A stretch of 41,784 bases of DNA from Dehalococcoidia bacterium (GTDB taxonomy: Bacteria; Chloroflexota; Dehalococcoidia; SM23-28-2). Positions 27,324 to 36,576 of the stretch are shown here, in pieces. How positions within the stretch are numbered: position 1 is the stretch's first letter; each line of letters starts with the position of its first letter. The notes under the pieces are model-generated. The model was not told where the DNA came from. It did no database searches and was given only the letters and a program-made list of their open reading frames with translations. The position numbers were made by a program, and so were the translations under genes. Location: positions 79,862 to 121,645 of the forward strand of contig JAUWYP010000004.1 in the NCBI GenBank assembly GCA_030615765.1, read 5' to 3'.

Positions 27324-28421
27324 TCACTCTATGCGCTGGCCGCTGTCAGGGTCGAAGAAGTGCATATGTGCCGGATCAATTCCCAGTCGGAGCCTTTCGC
27401 CCTCTCGCAGGCTTCGTCCGACATCGAGACGAGCTACGACGGTGGTATCGCCAGCGGAAAAGGTGACGTGCTGCTCGTGCCCTATAGACTCGACAGTATC
27501 GACGACGCCACTAAGGCAAGCCTCGGAACCCTCTTCTGTCTCCCAGTCCAGCAGGATGTGCTCAGGACGCACACCAATGATCACTTTTCCCCCTCTTAGA
27601 GCAGCCAATGCTCGAGCCTGCCCCTCGGCCAAAGGAAAGCGAGCACCCCCGCAGTGAGCTATTAGCTGGCCATCCTGCAGTTGGAGGTCAGCGTGGAAGA
27701 AGTTCATGGCCGGGCTGCCGATGAAGGAAGCCACAAACAGGCTAGCCGGGTGCTGGTAGACCTCCTGAGGGTGGCCGACCTGCTGAAGGGCACCTTCATG
27801 GATGATGGCTACGCGTGCCCCCATGGTCATGGCCTCCACCTGATCGTGGGTCACAAAGATGACTGTCGTCTCCAGCTGACGGTGGAGCTTGATGAGCTCA
27901 CGGCGCGTCTGGACGCGTAGCTTGGCGTCAAGGTTGGATAGGGGCTCATCCATGAGAAAGACTGAGGGGTCGCGAACGATAGCCCGGCCCAGGGCGACCC
28001 GCTGACGCTCGCCGCCAGAGAGCGCTCTTGGCCTTCGCCGCAGCAGATCCTGCAAGCCGAGCATACGGGCGGCCTCCAGCACCTTCTGGTGACGGTCTTG
28101 CCTGTGAACACGCCGCATTCGCAAACCGAAGGCCATGTTGTCGTACACGGACATGTGAGGGAAAAGGGCGTAGTTCTGGAATACCATCGCTACGTTTCGG
28201 TTCTTCGCCTCCACGTCGTTGACGATGCGGTCGCCGATGATGACGCTGCCCTTGGTCGGCTCCTCCAGGCCAGCCACCAGCCGCAGGGCGGTGGACTTGC
28301 CACAGCCGGAAGGTCCCAGAAGGACAAGGAATTCTTTGTCGTGCACCTCCAGGGAGAGGTCGTCTACGGCGACCACGTCCCCGAAGTGCTTGGTGACATG
28401 ATCGAAAGCAACGCGACTCAT
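27324..28421 (-). CDS. sugar ABC transporter ATPase (UgpC/MsmK-like)
   Basis: A 365-residue MalK-type ATPase, first gene of the alpha-galactoside operon. Walker [10 protein letters not shown] at 36-44, signature [14 protein letters not shown], Walker B VFLMDEP, and switch [10 protein letters not shown] are intact, and a C-terminal OB-fold domain follows (NFFHADLQL, IGVRPEHI). It resembles the ATPase at 6750-7865 so closely in layout that the two may be interchangeable. The ATG at 28421 has GGAAGGAAAA upstream, and a promoter lies about 90 bases before it. Confidence 0.93.
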   Translation of the reverse strand: MSRVAFDHVTKHFGDVVAVDDLSLEVHDKEFLVLLGPSGCGKSTALRLVAGLEEPTKGSVIIGDRIVNDVEAKNRNVAMVFQNYALFPHMSVYDNMAFGLRMRRVHRQDRHQKVLEAARMLGLQDLLRRRPRALSGGERQRVALGRAIVRDPSVFLMDEPLSNLDAKLRVQTRRELIKLHRQLETTVIFVTHDQVEAMTMGARVAIIHEGALQQVGHPQEVYQHPASLFVASFIGSPAMNFFHADLQLQDGQLIAHCGGARFPLAEGQARALAALRGGKVIIGVRPEHILLDWETEEGSEACLSGVVDTVESIGHEQHVTFSAGDTTVVARLDVGRSLREGERLRLGIDPAHMHFFDPDSGQRIE

Positions 28422-28511
28422 TTTTCCTTCCGAAGCCCCTGCTCACTGGCCCCTGTCCTAGGGCAGATGCGCCCCCGTCCAGTGCCGTCGTAGGAGGGCC
28501 AGTTTAGCACG

Positions 28512-28538
28512 ATTATATCATTGTATAGTCATCGCCAA
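28512..28538 (-). promoter_or_regulatory. promoter of the alpha-galactoside operon
   Basis: On the minus strand a perfect -10 TATAAT (28517 down to 28512) is preceded by TTGGCG (28538 down to 28533, four of six), with a short 15-base spacer. It sits in an A/T-rich island in otherwise GC-rich DNA, 90 bases before the ATPase start, and points at the six-gene operon. The non-ideal spacing may mean an activator is needed (inference). Confidence 0.5.
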
Positions 28539-28620
28539 CACTGAGAGCTTGACCCCCGACGAAGCTGGTGATGTCGAAGCCTGGGGAGAGGACGGCGTTG
28601 GCGATGTGCTGGGCTGTGGT

Positions 28621-28709
28621 ACCTAGAGGACCGGGTGGGATTCGAATCTACGACTCTCGGATTGAAAGGCACAGAGTGAGGGCCTAATTGCTGGGACCTC
28701 AGATTCAAG
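28621..28709 (-). repeat. tRNA-T-arm-ended repeat, copy B (degraded)
   Basis: An 89-base element about 85% identical to 38248-38340, in the same orientation. Read on minus it starts CTTGAATCTGAGG, holds a conserved GCAATTAG loop and GTGCC, and ends with a T-arm-like block (TTCGAATCCCAC) and an acceptor-like tail. Here the T-stem is broken by two mismatches, so this copy looks decayed. It begins four bases after the stop of the amidohydrolase gene and would lie in its 3' untranslated region. No complete tRNA cloverleaf can be drawn. Confidence 0.65.
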
Positions 28710-28713
28710 GACC

Positions 28714-30207
28714 TCAACGGCCGGCCCGTAGAACCCTGCCGGCGGCCTTACCCGTGTGACGACCGTTATCGACTATCACTTCCCCGTTGACGATGACGTA
28801 GCGGATGCCTGCCGGATGGCGGCGCGGCTCCTGATATGTGGCCACGTCGGCCACGCTGGCAGGGTCGAAGATCGTCAGGTCGGCGTAGTAGCCTAAGGCG
28901 ATCTCTCCCCGACCGGCCAGGCGATGCTTGGCGGCTGGCAGGGCGGTCATCTTGTGGATCGCCTCCTCCAGGGTTAGCACCTTCTCCTGGCGCACGTACG
29001 TCCCCAACACCCTGGCGAAGGTTCCGTACAGCCTGGGATGGGGCTTGCCGCCCGTCGAGGGCAGGCCGTCCGAGCCGAACATGGCGACCGGGTGCCGCAT
29101 CACTCGCCGTACATCCTCCTCGGCCATGCTGAACACGATAGCCACCACCGACGGGTCCTCCTGAAGAAGGCCCCGAGCGGCTTCCAGAGGTGGCATGCCC
29201 CTCAGTCGCCCCAACTCCTCCAGGGTCTTCCCCTCCAACTCAGGATGATGGGGCGCGCTGGCGATAAGGATCTCGTCCGGGTCGGCTTCATCCCGCAGGG
29301 CGCTGGCCACCAGCACGCCCAGCACCGTGCTGCCCGCGGTATATGGATAGACGTCCACTGTCACGTCTAGACCACGCGCGCGAGCCTCTTCGATCAGCCG
29401 CAGCGATTCCGCCACCTTGCCCCAATTGGCCCGCTCCGCCGCCTTGTGGTGCGATATCTCAACCGCTACGCCTGCCTCTTCGCCGATGCGAATCGCCTCG
29501 CCGACCGCCTCCAGCAGTCGCTCGCCCTCGTCGCGGATGTGGCTGGCGTAGAGCCCACCATGGGAGGCAACCACCCGGCATAGCTCGGTAAGCTCTGCGG
29601 TGGTGGCGAAAATGCCCGGCGGGTAGATAAGGCCCGAGGAGAGGCCGATGCCACCAGCCGCCAGCGCCTCCTCCAGCAGGTCCTTCATCTCGGCCAACTC
29701 TGAATCGCTGGGCGGCCGCGGCTCCATGCCCATGACTGCCAGACGCAGGAGGCCGTGCGGCACCAGGCAGGCCACGTTGAGGGAGGTCCCGGCTCTCTCT
29801 ACCGCCTCGTAGTACTCTGAGGTCGTCCTCCAAGTGAAATCGGCTCCTTCGCCGAGGGCACTAGCCAGAAAAGTCTCATAATAGCGCCGATAGGCTGGCG
29901 AGACAGGCGCCACTCCCATGCCGCAGTTGCCCACCACGTCGGTGGTGACGCCCTGCATCACCTTGAACTCGAGGCGTGGCGACTGGACAACGGCCAAGTC
30001 GTCGTGGGCATGGACATCGATGAAGCCGGGGGTGACCACCAGGCCCGACGCATCTATCGTTCGGCGGGTACCCTCGCCAAGTTTGCCCACGGAGACAATG
30101 CGGGCGCCAGCTATGCCGACATCCGCTCGGGAGCCGGGGCGCCCCCTTCCGTCAACCACTGTGCCCCCGACTATCGCCAGGTCCAGGCCAGGCTTGCCCT
30201 CAGACAT
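28714..30207 (-). CDS. N-acyl-D-amino-acid deacylase-family amidohydrolase
   Basis: A 497-residue amidohydrolase of the D-aminoacylase group, zinc enzymes that hydrolyse N-acyl-D-amino acids or related amides. Visible are the metal block DVHAHDD, VGNCGMGVAP, SSGLIYPPG, HIRDEG, ISHHKAAERANWGK, GSDGLP and HPRLYGTFARVLG, in family order. The N- and C-terminal ends form the small beta domain (AIVGGTVVDGRGRPG; IVNGEVIVDNG). No signal peptide. It lies 45 bases downstream of the GMC oxidoreductase on the same strand and may be co-transcribed. Dihydropyrimidinase-like or other amidase activity cannot be excluded. Confidence 0.88.
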   Translation of the reverse strand: MSEGKPGLDLAIVGGTVVDGRGRPGSRADVGIAGARIVSVGKLGEGTRRTIDASGLVVTPGFIDVHAHDDLAVVQSPRLEFKVMQGVTTDVVGNCGMGVAPVSPAYRRYYETFLASALGEGADFTWRTTSEYYEAVERAGTSLNVACLVPHGLLRLAVMGMEPRPPSDSELAEMKDLLEEALAAGGIGLSSGLIYPPGIFATTAELTELCRVVASHGGLYASHIRDEGERLLEAVGEAIRIGEEAGVAVEISHHKAAERANWGKVAESLRLIEEARARGLDVTVDVYPYTAGSTVLGVLVASALRDEADPDEILIASAPHHPELEGKTLEELGRLRGMPPLEAARGLLQEDPSVVAIVFSMAEEDVRRVMRHPVAMFGSDGLPSTGGKPHPRLYGTFARVLGTYVRQEKVLTLEEAIHKMTALPAAKHRLAGRGEIALGYYADLTIFDPASVADVATYQEPRRHPAGIRYVIVNGEVIVDNGRHTGKAAGRVLRAGR

Positions 30208-30252
30208 GCTTCAGCCTACTTTCACTCTATCCTCATGATGTTCCGACCGCTC

Positions 30253-32199
30253 TCAGGCGCCGTGCCCCAGGATGTGGAAGGCCGTCCGCGTGGCGAACGC
30301 CATAATACTGATCTGCGGGTTCACCCCCAGACAGGAGGGGAAGATGCTAGCGTCCGCTATGTACAGCCCACGCACCCCGTGTGCCTCTCCCCAAGGTCCC
30401 ACCACGCTGGACGCAGGATCCCGCCCCATACGGCACGTGCCCATGGGATGGAACCCTACCGGGCTCAACCGCCCGGACGCGATGGACATCCGCTTGAGAG
30501 CTTCCAATCCTCCTCGCTCTGTAATGGGACTCAACCCGCGGACCCCAGTGAACACCGCCGTAGCTCCGGCCGCCAGGAACACCTCGGTGGCCAGAGCGAT
30601 GCCGTGCTTCAGACGCTGAGCATCCTGCCGGTTCAGGCTGTATAGCACAATAGGGCTGGACCACCAGCCGCGGCCCCAACCCCGCAGCACTCTCCCCTTC
30701 GACGAATCCGACACGAATAGCCCCACCGAGGCCAGGTGCTTATAGCGGCCGAGGGCCTCCTTCAATTTGGGCCCCACCTCCGGCACGAGGGCCGCTCCCA
30801 CCCCCGGCAGCAGCGACGTCACCTCCAGCAACACCCCCTGTGACTCCTGCAGATCATCCACGTAGTACGACTGGAGCGTGCCCCGCCACCCATATACCTC
30901 CTCCTCGAACATCGCCGACACCCCGACGGCTGGATGCACTCGAAGATTCCTCCCTACCTGACCGCTCTCCAGAGCCAGACCGTTGGCCATCAGAAGTGCC
31001 GGCGTGTGGATCGCCCCTGCCGCTAGCACCACCATGGGCGCCCGCACCCTCAACCGCCCCCGCACCTCCTCCGTCGCCCCATCCAGGATCTCCGCCTCCA
31101 CCCCCTGAACCCGTCCCCGTTCCACCAGGACCCGGCGGGCCCGGCAGCGTGCATAAATCGTCGCTCCTGCCCGGGCTGCCCGCGGCAGGTACGAAAGATG
31201 CATCGCCTGCTTGGCATCGCTCGGACACCCGAAAGAGCATACCCCGCAGCCGCGACAGCTATCGATGTTGCGCAGCAGCGGCTGGCCGTTGTAACCTAGC
31301 GCCTTCACGCCCCGGTCGAACACTCGCGCGTTATTGCCGATGATCTCCCACGGCACCGGTCGCACCGAGATCGTTTCCTCCACCCGCTGGAAAAGCGGCG
31401 TCATCGTGTCCAGGTCTATCCCCTCCAGGCCCCAGTCCCTCTCCCACTTCAGCAGCACCTTCTCCGGCGTCCGGAAGCAGGTGCCCGAATTCACCACAGT
31501 GGTGCCACCAATCGCTTTGCCCAGCGGTATCGGTACCGCCGGCTCGCCCCAGGCCAACGTCAGGCCTGATTCGCGGTACAGCTTCTGAATCTGCTCCCAC
31601 AGCGTCCCTTCGGCGTAATCCTCCCGCCGGAAGTACGCCCCCTCCTCGATCACCACCACGGACATGCCGCCCTCCGCCAGTTCCTTCGCGACCACGCCGC
31701 CACCAGCCCCCGACCCCACGACACAGGCGTCGGCCTGCACCTCCACGTTCCCGTGAATCGAAGGGTATGAGATCGGCTCCAGGCGCGGCCCCTCGCCGGG
31801 TGGCGACGGGTCCAGGCAGGAGCGGCTAAAACCGATGGCCTGCTCCACCCGCCGGTCGCCGCAGAAAGCAGAGAGGCACAGCGTCTTGAGCCAGAAGCAG
31901 AGCAGCCGACGCGGGGGGAAGCGGCTCTCGTGGCTCTGGGCTAGGTACTCCTCGCGCTCTCGCAGGCCCAGCCGACTGAACCGCCTCCGGTAGCGGGACA
32001 AGAACGGCAGATAGTCCCACATCCTCAGCCCCAGCCGCAAGGCCACTTGGAAGCGGCGCGGCAACCGCGCCACGTGCCCCTCCACCGCCGACGCCGTGTC
32101 CACGTCGGCGGCGCCCAGAGGCACGGCCCCGCCCGGCGGCAGCAGCGTCTCAGCGAAACGCCTCAACGTCCGCTTCTCTCCTCGCGCCAGGGTGCCCAT
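30253..32199 (-). CDS. GMC-family FAD oxidoreductase (long-chain alcohol/sterol type)
   Basis: About 648 residues. An N-terminal helical region (EKRTLRRFAETLLPPGG) precedes the FAD-binding motif VVGSGAGGGVVAKELAEGG at about 160-178. The substrate domain carries a cysteine cluster CRGCGVCSFGC, seen in bacterial long-chain alcohol or sterol oxidases of this family. The C-terminus has HPMGTCRMG and LYIADASIFPSCLGVNPQ, the usual catalytic-histidine and FAD-closing blocks. The open frame extends to 32601, but the first part has no homology and would overlap the divergent gene. ATG 32199 is chosen, though no strong ribosome site precedes it. Substrate is likely an alcohol or sterol-like molecule (inference). 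Confidence 0.85.
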   Translation of the reverse strand: MGTLARGEKRTLRRFAETLLPPGGAVPLGAADVDTASAVEGHVARLPRRFQVALRLGLRMWDYLPFLSRYRRRFSRLGLREREEYLAQSHESRFPPRRLLCFWLKTLCLSAFCGDRRVEQAIGFSRSCLDPSPPGEGPRLEPISYPSIHGNVEVQADACVVGSGAGGGVVAKELAEGGMSVVVIEEGAYFRREDYAEGTLWEQIQKLYRESGLTLAWGEPAVPIPLGKAIGGTTVVNSGTCFRTPEKVLLKWERDWGLEGIDLDTMTPLFQRVEETISVRPVPWEIIGNNARVFDRGVKALGYNGQPLLRNIDSCRGCGVCSFGCPSDAKQAMHLSYLPRAARAGATIYARCRARRVLVERGRVQGVEAEILDGATEEVRGRLRVRAPMVVLAAGAIHTPALLMANGLALESGQVGRNLRVHPAVGVSAMFEEEVYGWRGTLQSYYVDDLQESQGVLLEVTSLLPGVGAALVPEVGPKLKEALGRYKHLASVGLFVSDSSKGRVLRGWGRGWWSSPIVLYSLNRQDAQRLKHGIALATEVFLAAGATAVFTGVRGLSPITERGGLEALKRMSIASGRLSPVGFHPMGTCRMGRDPASSVVGPWGEAHGVRGLYIADASIFPSCLGVNPQISIMAFATRTAFHILGHGA

Positions 32200-32292
32200 G
32201 TCGACGCCAATATGCGTCCCCTCCACCCATCGTGTCAAACCGCCGACCCGCTTGACATCGCCGCTGGCCTGGCCCATGATGCGGGCGGTCAG

Positions 32293-32874
32293 ATGGCTAC
32301 GACCAAGCCCAGCGGCCTGCGATTCTCGGAATCCCTCTCCGGCTACCTCGGCCGGGGTGACGACCACTGGGCCGCCTATGAGGCCGGCCACGCTGCCAAC
32401 CTGCATGCCCGCTTCTGGATCACGGTTCAGATCCCGGACATGCAGGCCTTCATGGGCGACCCGGAACACGAAGCGCCCCTCAGCGGTCGGCTGACCGTGG
32501 CCGGCATGGGTTATTCCCTCCCCGTCGAGGACGGCCGCATCCACCTCTTCTGCTCTCGCGGCGAGGGAAAGCACATCCTTTACTACCTGCCCTTCCACCA
32601 TGGCGACCAGCGCTTCCTCCTGCGGGGCGAAAAACGCCTCAGCAGACGCAAAGGCCTGGAGGCCTGGCGGCAGATGACCACCCTCTTTGCGGAGGTGCTA
32701 CAGCAGCCCGACGGCGAGGAGGCTCTCCTCTATCGGGGCGTCTTGCGCATTAGCCTGCCTCAGGTCTTATTGCAGGCTGTCTCCTTCCGTCCCCTGGGCA
32801 CTGTCAACCCCGTGCGGTTCCTCGCCGATTACCTCCGCTTCCTGCGCTTCTCCTCCCGCGAAATGCGCCGCTAG
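32293..32874 (+). CDS. GMC-associated companion protein of unknown function
   Basis: A 193-residue soluble protein resembling the domain found beside or fused to sterol/alcohol-type GMC oxidoreductases in actinobacteria. It has SESLSGYLG, TVQIPDMQAFMGDPEHEAPL, GRLTVAGMGYSLPVEDGRIH and a ...GEGKHILYYLPFHHGDQ segment, with a tail of aromatic residues. It is encoded divergently from the GMC gene with 93 bases between the starts, supporting a joint role, perhaps substrate handling or subunit assembly. The start is ATG 32293, where homology begins; no clear Shine-Dalgarno is seen. No catalytic motif is recognised. Confidence 0.65.
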   Translation: MATTKPSGLRFSESLSGYLGRGDDHWAAYEAGHAANLHARFWITVQIPDMQAFMGDPEHEAPLSGRLTVAGMGYSLPVEDGRIHLFCSRGEGKHILYYLPFHHGDQRFLLRGEKRLSRRKGLEAWRQMTTLFAEVLQQPDGEEALLYRGVLRISLPQVLLQAVSFRPLGTVNPVRFLADYLRFLRFSSREMRR

Positions 32875-33118
32875 CCCCATCGCGATCTTTGCTCTCCCCG
32901 AAGTCGAATCGCCCGGGAAGGCCGGCCACCGTGCCTGGACCGGCCGGGGGCTGATTTAGTCGAAGGCAAAGGCAGCTACTGTTCGCTGTCCTCAGCGGGG
33001 CGCCAGAAGAGCCAACGGTTTATGGAGGCGTCGGCGCAGGTCTGGGCGCATCCTTGACGTCTGTGCTAACATTTGTTGGAGTTGGGTGACGCTGGTAATC
33101 ACTAATGGGGGCTAGGGC

Positions 33119-36100
33119 GTGAGCGACGCGACGGATGCCTCGTCCCCGCCGCTAGCCGCCGGGGCTGCACGCCTCCGGGACGGCGGCGGGGGAGACTCCG
33201 ACGGTTTCATCATCGGTCTCGACGTGGGCTCCACTACCGTCAAGGCGGTGGTGCTGGAGCCTGGCAGCAGGGAGATCCTGTGGGCCGACTACCAGTTTCA
33301 CAAGACCCGTCAGCCCGAGAAGGTCCTTGAACTGCTCAAGGCCATAGAGGGGCAATTTCCCCTGCCCTCTAACAAGTTCCGCATCTTCGCCACCGGCAGC
33401 GGCGGGGCGGCTATTGCCCCCTATGTTGGGGCCAGATTCGTGCAGGAGGTGAATGCTGTCTCCCTGGCCGCCGAGGCCCTCCAGCCCGACGTGGGCTCCG
33501 TCATCGAGCTGGGAGGGCAGGACGCCAAGATCATCATCTGGCTGCTGGACCCCAAGACTGGCCGCAAGCGCAAGCTGGCCACGATGAACGATAAGTGCGC
33601 TGGCGGCACGGGCGCTGTCATCGACCGCATCAGCGCCAAGCTCCAACTGAGCCCGGCCCAGTTGCAGGAGTTGCGCTACGCCAATGCCAGGCTGCATCCC
33701 ATAGCTGGCAAGTGCGGTGTCTTCGCCGAGACCGACATCAACAGCCTCCAGAAGCAAGGCGTTTCCTCTCAAGAGCTCATGGTCTCCCTTTTGGAAGCCA
33801 TCGTTCAGCAGAACCTCAGCGTCCTCACCCGCGGCAACACCCTCCGCCCCAAGGTGCTCCTTTTGGGTGGTCCCAACACCTTCGTTCCCTGCCTCCAGGA
33901 GGCATGGCGACAGCACATCCCCAGGATGTGGCAGGAGCGAGGGCTGTCCCTACCCCAGGATGCCAGCTCTGAGGAGCTCATCGTGGTGCCGGAGAATTCT
34001 CTCTACTATGCCGCCCTGGGCGCGGCCCTCTACGGCCACCAGGAGGAGGAGAGCCAAGCAGGAACCTACGCGGGCACGGCGGCCCTGGAGGAGTACATCG
34101 AGGTGGGCCGTCGCAAGGCGAAGGAGACCACCGGCCAGAGAGGGTTCTTTACCGGCGAGGGGGAGATGGCGGAGTTCCGCCGCCTGTACGCCACCAAGCC
34201 GTTCACGCCCCCTACCTTCTCTCCCGGCCAGGTGGTGGAGGCCTACATGGGTGTGGACGGCGGCTCTACCTCCACCAAGGCCGTGCTCACCGACGGCGAG
34301 GGGCGCCTGCTGGCCAAGGCCTACCAGCTCTGCAAGGGCAATCCCCTTCAGGATGCCAAGGAGGTGCTGGGGCAGCTGCGGCAGCAGGTGGAGGGCCAGG
34401 GCGCTCGCTTGCGCATCCGCGGGGTGGGCACCACCGGCTACGCCAAGGACATCCTCAAGGAGGCTCTGGGGGCCGACGTGGCCATACCGGAGACGGTGGC
34501 CCACGCCCAATCGGCGTTGCGCTACTATCCCGATGTGGACGTCATCGCCGACGTAGGCGGTCAGGATATCAAGGTCATCATTATGAAGCGGGGCAAGGTC
34601 AAGGACTTCAAGCTCAATACCCAGTGCTCCGCTGGCAACGGCTACTTCCTCCAGAGCACCGCTGCGCGCTTCGGTTACGACATCACTCAATATGCCGAGG
34701 CGGCCCTCCGCGCCCAGCGGGCTCCTACTTTCCACTACGGCTGCGCCGTCTTTCTGGAGCAGGACATCTCCCACTTTCAGCAACTGGGCTGGCAGCCCAG
34801 CGAGATCATGGCCGGGCTGGCCATGGTTCTGCCCAAGAACGTCTGGCTGTACGTGGTGCAGGAGACGAACCTAGCCCGCTTCGGCCGCATCTTCCTCTTG
34901 CAGGGAGGAACCCACTACAACCAGGCCGTAGTCAAGGCACAGTGCGACTTCATCAGCGCCCGCGTTCCCCAGGCTCAGATCCATGTCCACCCCCACGCCG
35001 GCGAGAGCGGCGCCCTCGGCGTTGCCCTGGAGGCCATCCGCGTCATGGATGGCAGGGAGAGTTCCTTCATCGGCTTCGACCGAGTGGAGAGGCTTACTTT
35101 CACGACCACCCGCGATGAGTCCACTCGCTGCGTTTTCTGCAAGAACAAGTGCCTGCGCACATTTGTGGACATCCAGACCTCTCCCAGCCAGACCACTCGC
35201 TTCATCGCCGCCACCTGTGAGCGAGGGATGGTCGAGAGCATCGAGGAGGTAAGGGCCTTCAACGCCCGCGAGGCTGTGGTCAAGAAGGCCAACCCCAACT
35301 TTGTAGAGATCTCCACCCGAGAGGCCTTCCGTAGCTACCACCCGCCGCAGGTGACCTCTACCAGCGACGGCGCCCGAGTCTCTCTGTGGAGGCTGGTGGC
35401 CGGTGGCGGCGCCGCTCGGATGCGCCGGCAGCGGGAGGGCCTGCGCATCGGCATACCGCGGGTGCTGAGCATGTATTCCTATGCCCCCTTCTTCAGCGCC
35501 TACCTGGAGAGCCTGGGGGTGAAGCCCCAACACATCGTCTGGTCTGACTACACGGACGACCAGATGTACCGCGAGGGCTCCCGCCGCGGTTCCATCGACC
35601 CCTGCTTCCCGACCAAGGTGGCCGTCTCCCACGTCCATAACCTTGTGTACAAGAAGCGAGTGGATGCCATCTTCTTCCCCGTGATCATGAATGTACCTAC
35701 GGAGATATATGACTGCCAGGCCAGTTGGAGCTGCCCCACGGTGCAGGGCATCCCCGAAGTGGTAAAAGCCGCTTTCACTACCGAAAGAGATGCCTTCGCT
35801 GAGAGGGGCATCAGCTACTATGACCCTGTCCTGCACATGGCCGAGCCTCATCTCTTCGAGAGACAGATGTACCTCTTTTTCCGCAGGCTTCTGGGGGTGA
35901 GCCGCGAGGAGAGTAGGAGAGCCATGGAGCAGGGCTATCGGGCCCTGAACACCTTCCTGAGCGGCGTAAGGCGGCGGGCGCGAGAGGTTCTGGAGCAACT
36001 GGAACGGGAGGGGCGCGTGGGAGTGGTGCTTCTGAGCCGGCCCTATCACAACGACCCTGGCATCCATCACGAGATCCCGGCCCAGATTCAGAAGCTGGGC

Positions 36101-36574
36101 TACCCCGTCTTCACCATCGACTCTCTCCCCACCGATGCCGATATCCTGGACCGCCTGTTCGGTGAGGAGATACGGCGGGGCGATATGGCGGACCCTCTGG
36201 ATATCCATGATGCCTGGAAGCACTCCTTCAGCGAGACCACCAGCCGCAAGGTATGGGGGGCCAAGTACGTGGCCCGTCACCCCAACCTGGTAGGGATCGA
36301 CATCTCCAGCTTCAAGTGTGGCCTGGACTCCCCTATCTACCACGTTATCGAGGGTGCCCTGGAGGCCGCCGATACGCCTTACTTTACTTTCCACGACCTG
36401 GACGAGAACCGGCCGGTAGGCTCCATCAAGCTGCGGGTGGAGACCATCGGCTATTTCCTGCGCCGCCACCACGAGGAGATGTGCCGGCGCAAGGAACTGG
36501 CCGAGGAGGTGGAGCAGCGGGTGGCGGCCTACAGGGAGCGGCTGCGGCGAGAGCTTTTGCCCACGGGAGGCTAG
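33119..36574 (+). CDS. tandem acyl-CoA dehydratase activase / dehydratase-like fusion
   Basis: 1151 residues, far longer than the ~260-residue HgdC-type activase. Domain 1 (about 30-310) is an ASKHA ATPase with GLDVGSTTVK, GGQDAK and cluster cysteines C160 (NDKCAGGTG) and C199 (KCGVFAETD). Domain 2 (about 375-645) repeats it: GVDGGSTSTKAV, GGQDIK, C503 (TQCSAGNG), C542 (GCAVFLEQD). A CxxCxxxC patch follows (C671, C674, C678), then a DUF2229/HgdB-like region (775-1120) with SIDPCFPTK and SSFKCGLDSP. HgdC dimers hold one [4Fe-4S] between subunits; here both halves sit in one chain. GTG start behind GGGGGC. It is followed by its partner gene; the substrate is unknown. Confidence 0.85.
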   Translation: MSDATDASSPPLAAGAARLRDGGGGDSDGFIIGLDVGSTTVKAVVLEPGSREILWADYQFHKTRQPEKVLELLKAIEGQFPLPSNKFRIFATGSGGAAIAPYVGARFVQEVNAVSLAAEALQPDVGSVIELGGQDAKIIIWLLDPKTGRKRKLATMNDKCAGGTGAVIDRISAKLQLSPAQLQELRYANARLHPIAGKCGVFAETDINSLQKQGVSSQELMVSLLEAIVQQNLSVLTRGNTLRPKVLLLGGPNTFVPCLQEAWRQHIPRMWQERGLSLPQDASSEELIVVPENSLYYAALGAALYGHQEEESQAGTYAGTAALEEYIEVGRRKAKETTGQRGFFTGEGEMAEFRRLYATKPFTPPTFSPGQVVEAYMGVDGGSTSTKAVLTDGEGRLLAKAYQLCKGNPLQDAKEVLGQLRQQVEGQGARLRIRGVGTTGYAKDILKEALGADVAIPETVAHAQSALRYYPDVDVIADVGGQDIKVIIMKRGKVKDFKLNTQCSAGNGYFLQSTAARFGYDITQYAEAALRAQRAPTFHYGCAVFLEQDISHFQQLGWQPSEIMAGLAMVLPKNVWLYVVQETNLARFGRIFLLQGGTHYNQAVVKAQCDFISARVPQAQIHVHPHAGESGALGVALEAIRVMDGRESSFIGFDRVERLTFTTTRDESTRCVFCKNKCLRTFVDIQTSPSQTTRFIAATCERGMVESIEEVRAFNAREAVVKKANPNFVEISTREAFRSYHPPQVTSTSDGARVSLWRLVAGGGAARMRRQREGLRIGIPRVLSMYSYAPFFSAYLESLGVKPQHIVWSDYTDDQMYREGSRRGSIDPCFPTKVAVSHVHNLVYKKRVDAIFFPVIMNVPTEIYDCQASWSCPTVQGIPEVVKAAFTTERDAFAERGISYYDPVLHMAEPHLFERQMYLFFRRLLGVSREESRRAMEQGYRALNTFLSGVRRRAREVLEQLEREGRVGVVLLSRPYHNDPGIHHEIPAQIQKLGYPVFTIDSLPTDADILDRLFGEEIRRGDMADPLDIHDAWKHSFSETTSRKVWGAKYVARHPNLVGIDISSFKCGLDSPIYHVIEGALEAADTPYFTFHDLDENRPVGSIKLRVETIGYFLRRHHEEMCRRKELAEEVEQRVAAYRERLRRELLPTGG

Positions 36575-36576
36575 TC

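Noticed and set aside
28624-28727. Full tRNA-like structure at copy B using GGGCCGG (28727 down to 28721) as 5' acceptor
   Set aside because: It pairs with the 3' strand, but lies inside the end of the amidohydrolase gene, has no counterpart at copy A, and the T-stem of copy B is broken; probably chance in GC-rich DNA.
32202-32601. N-terminal extension of the GMC oxidoreductase
   Set aside because: The extra residues have no family resemblance and overlap the divergent companion gene; the homologous part begins near ATG 32199.
33054-33082. Promoter with TTGACG before the tandem activase
   Set aside because: The -35-like box is good, but no acceptable -10 is found at 16-18 bases.
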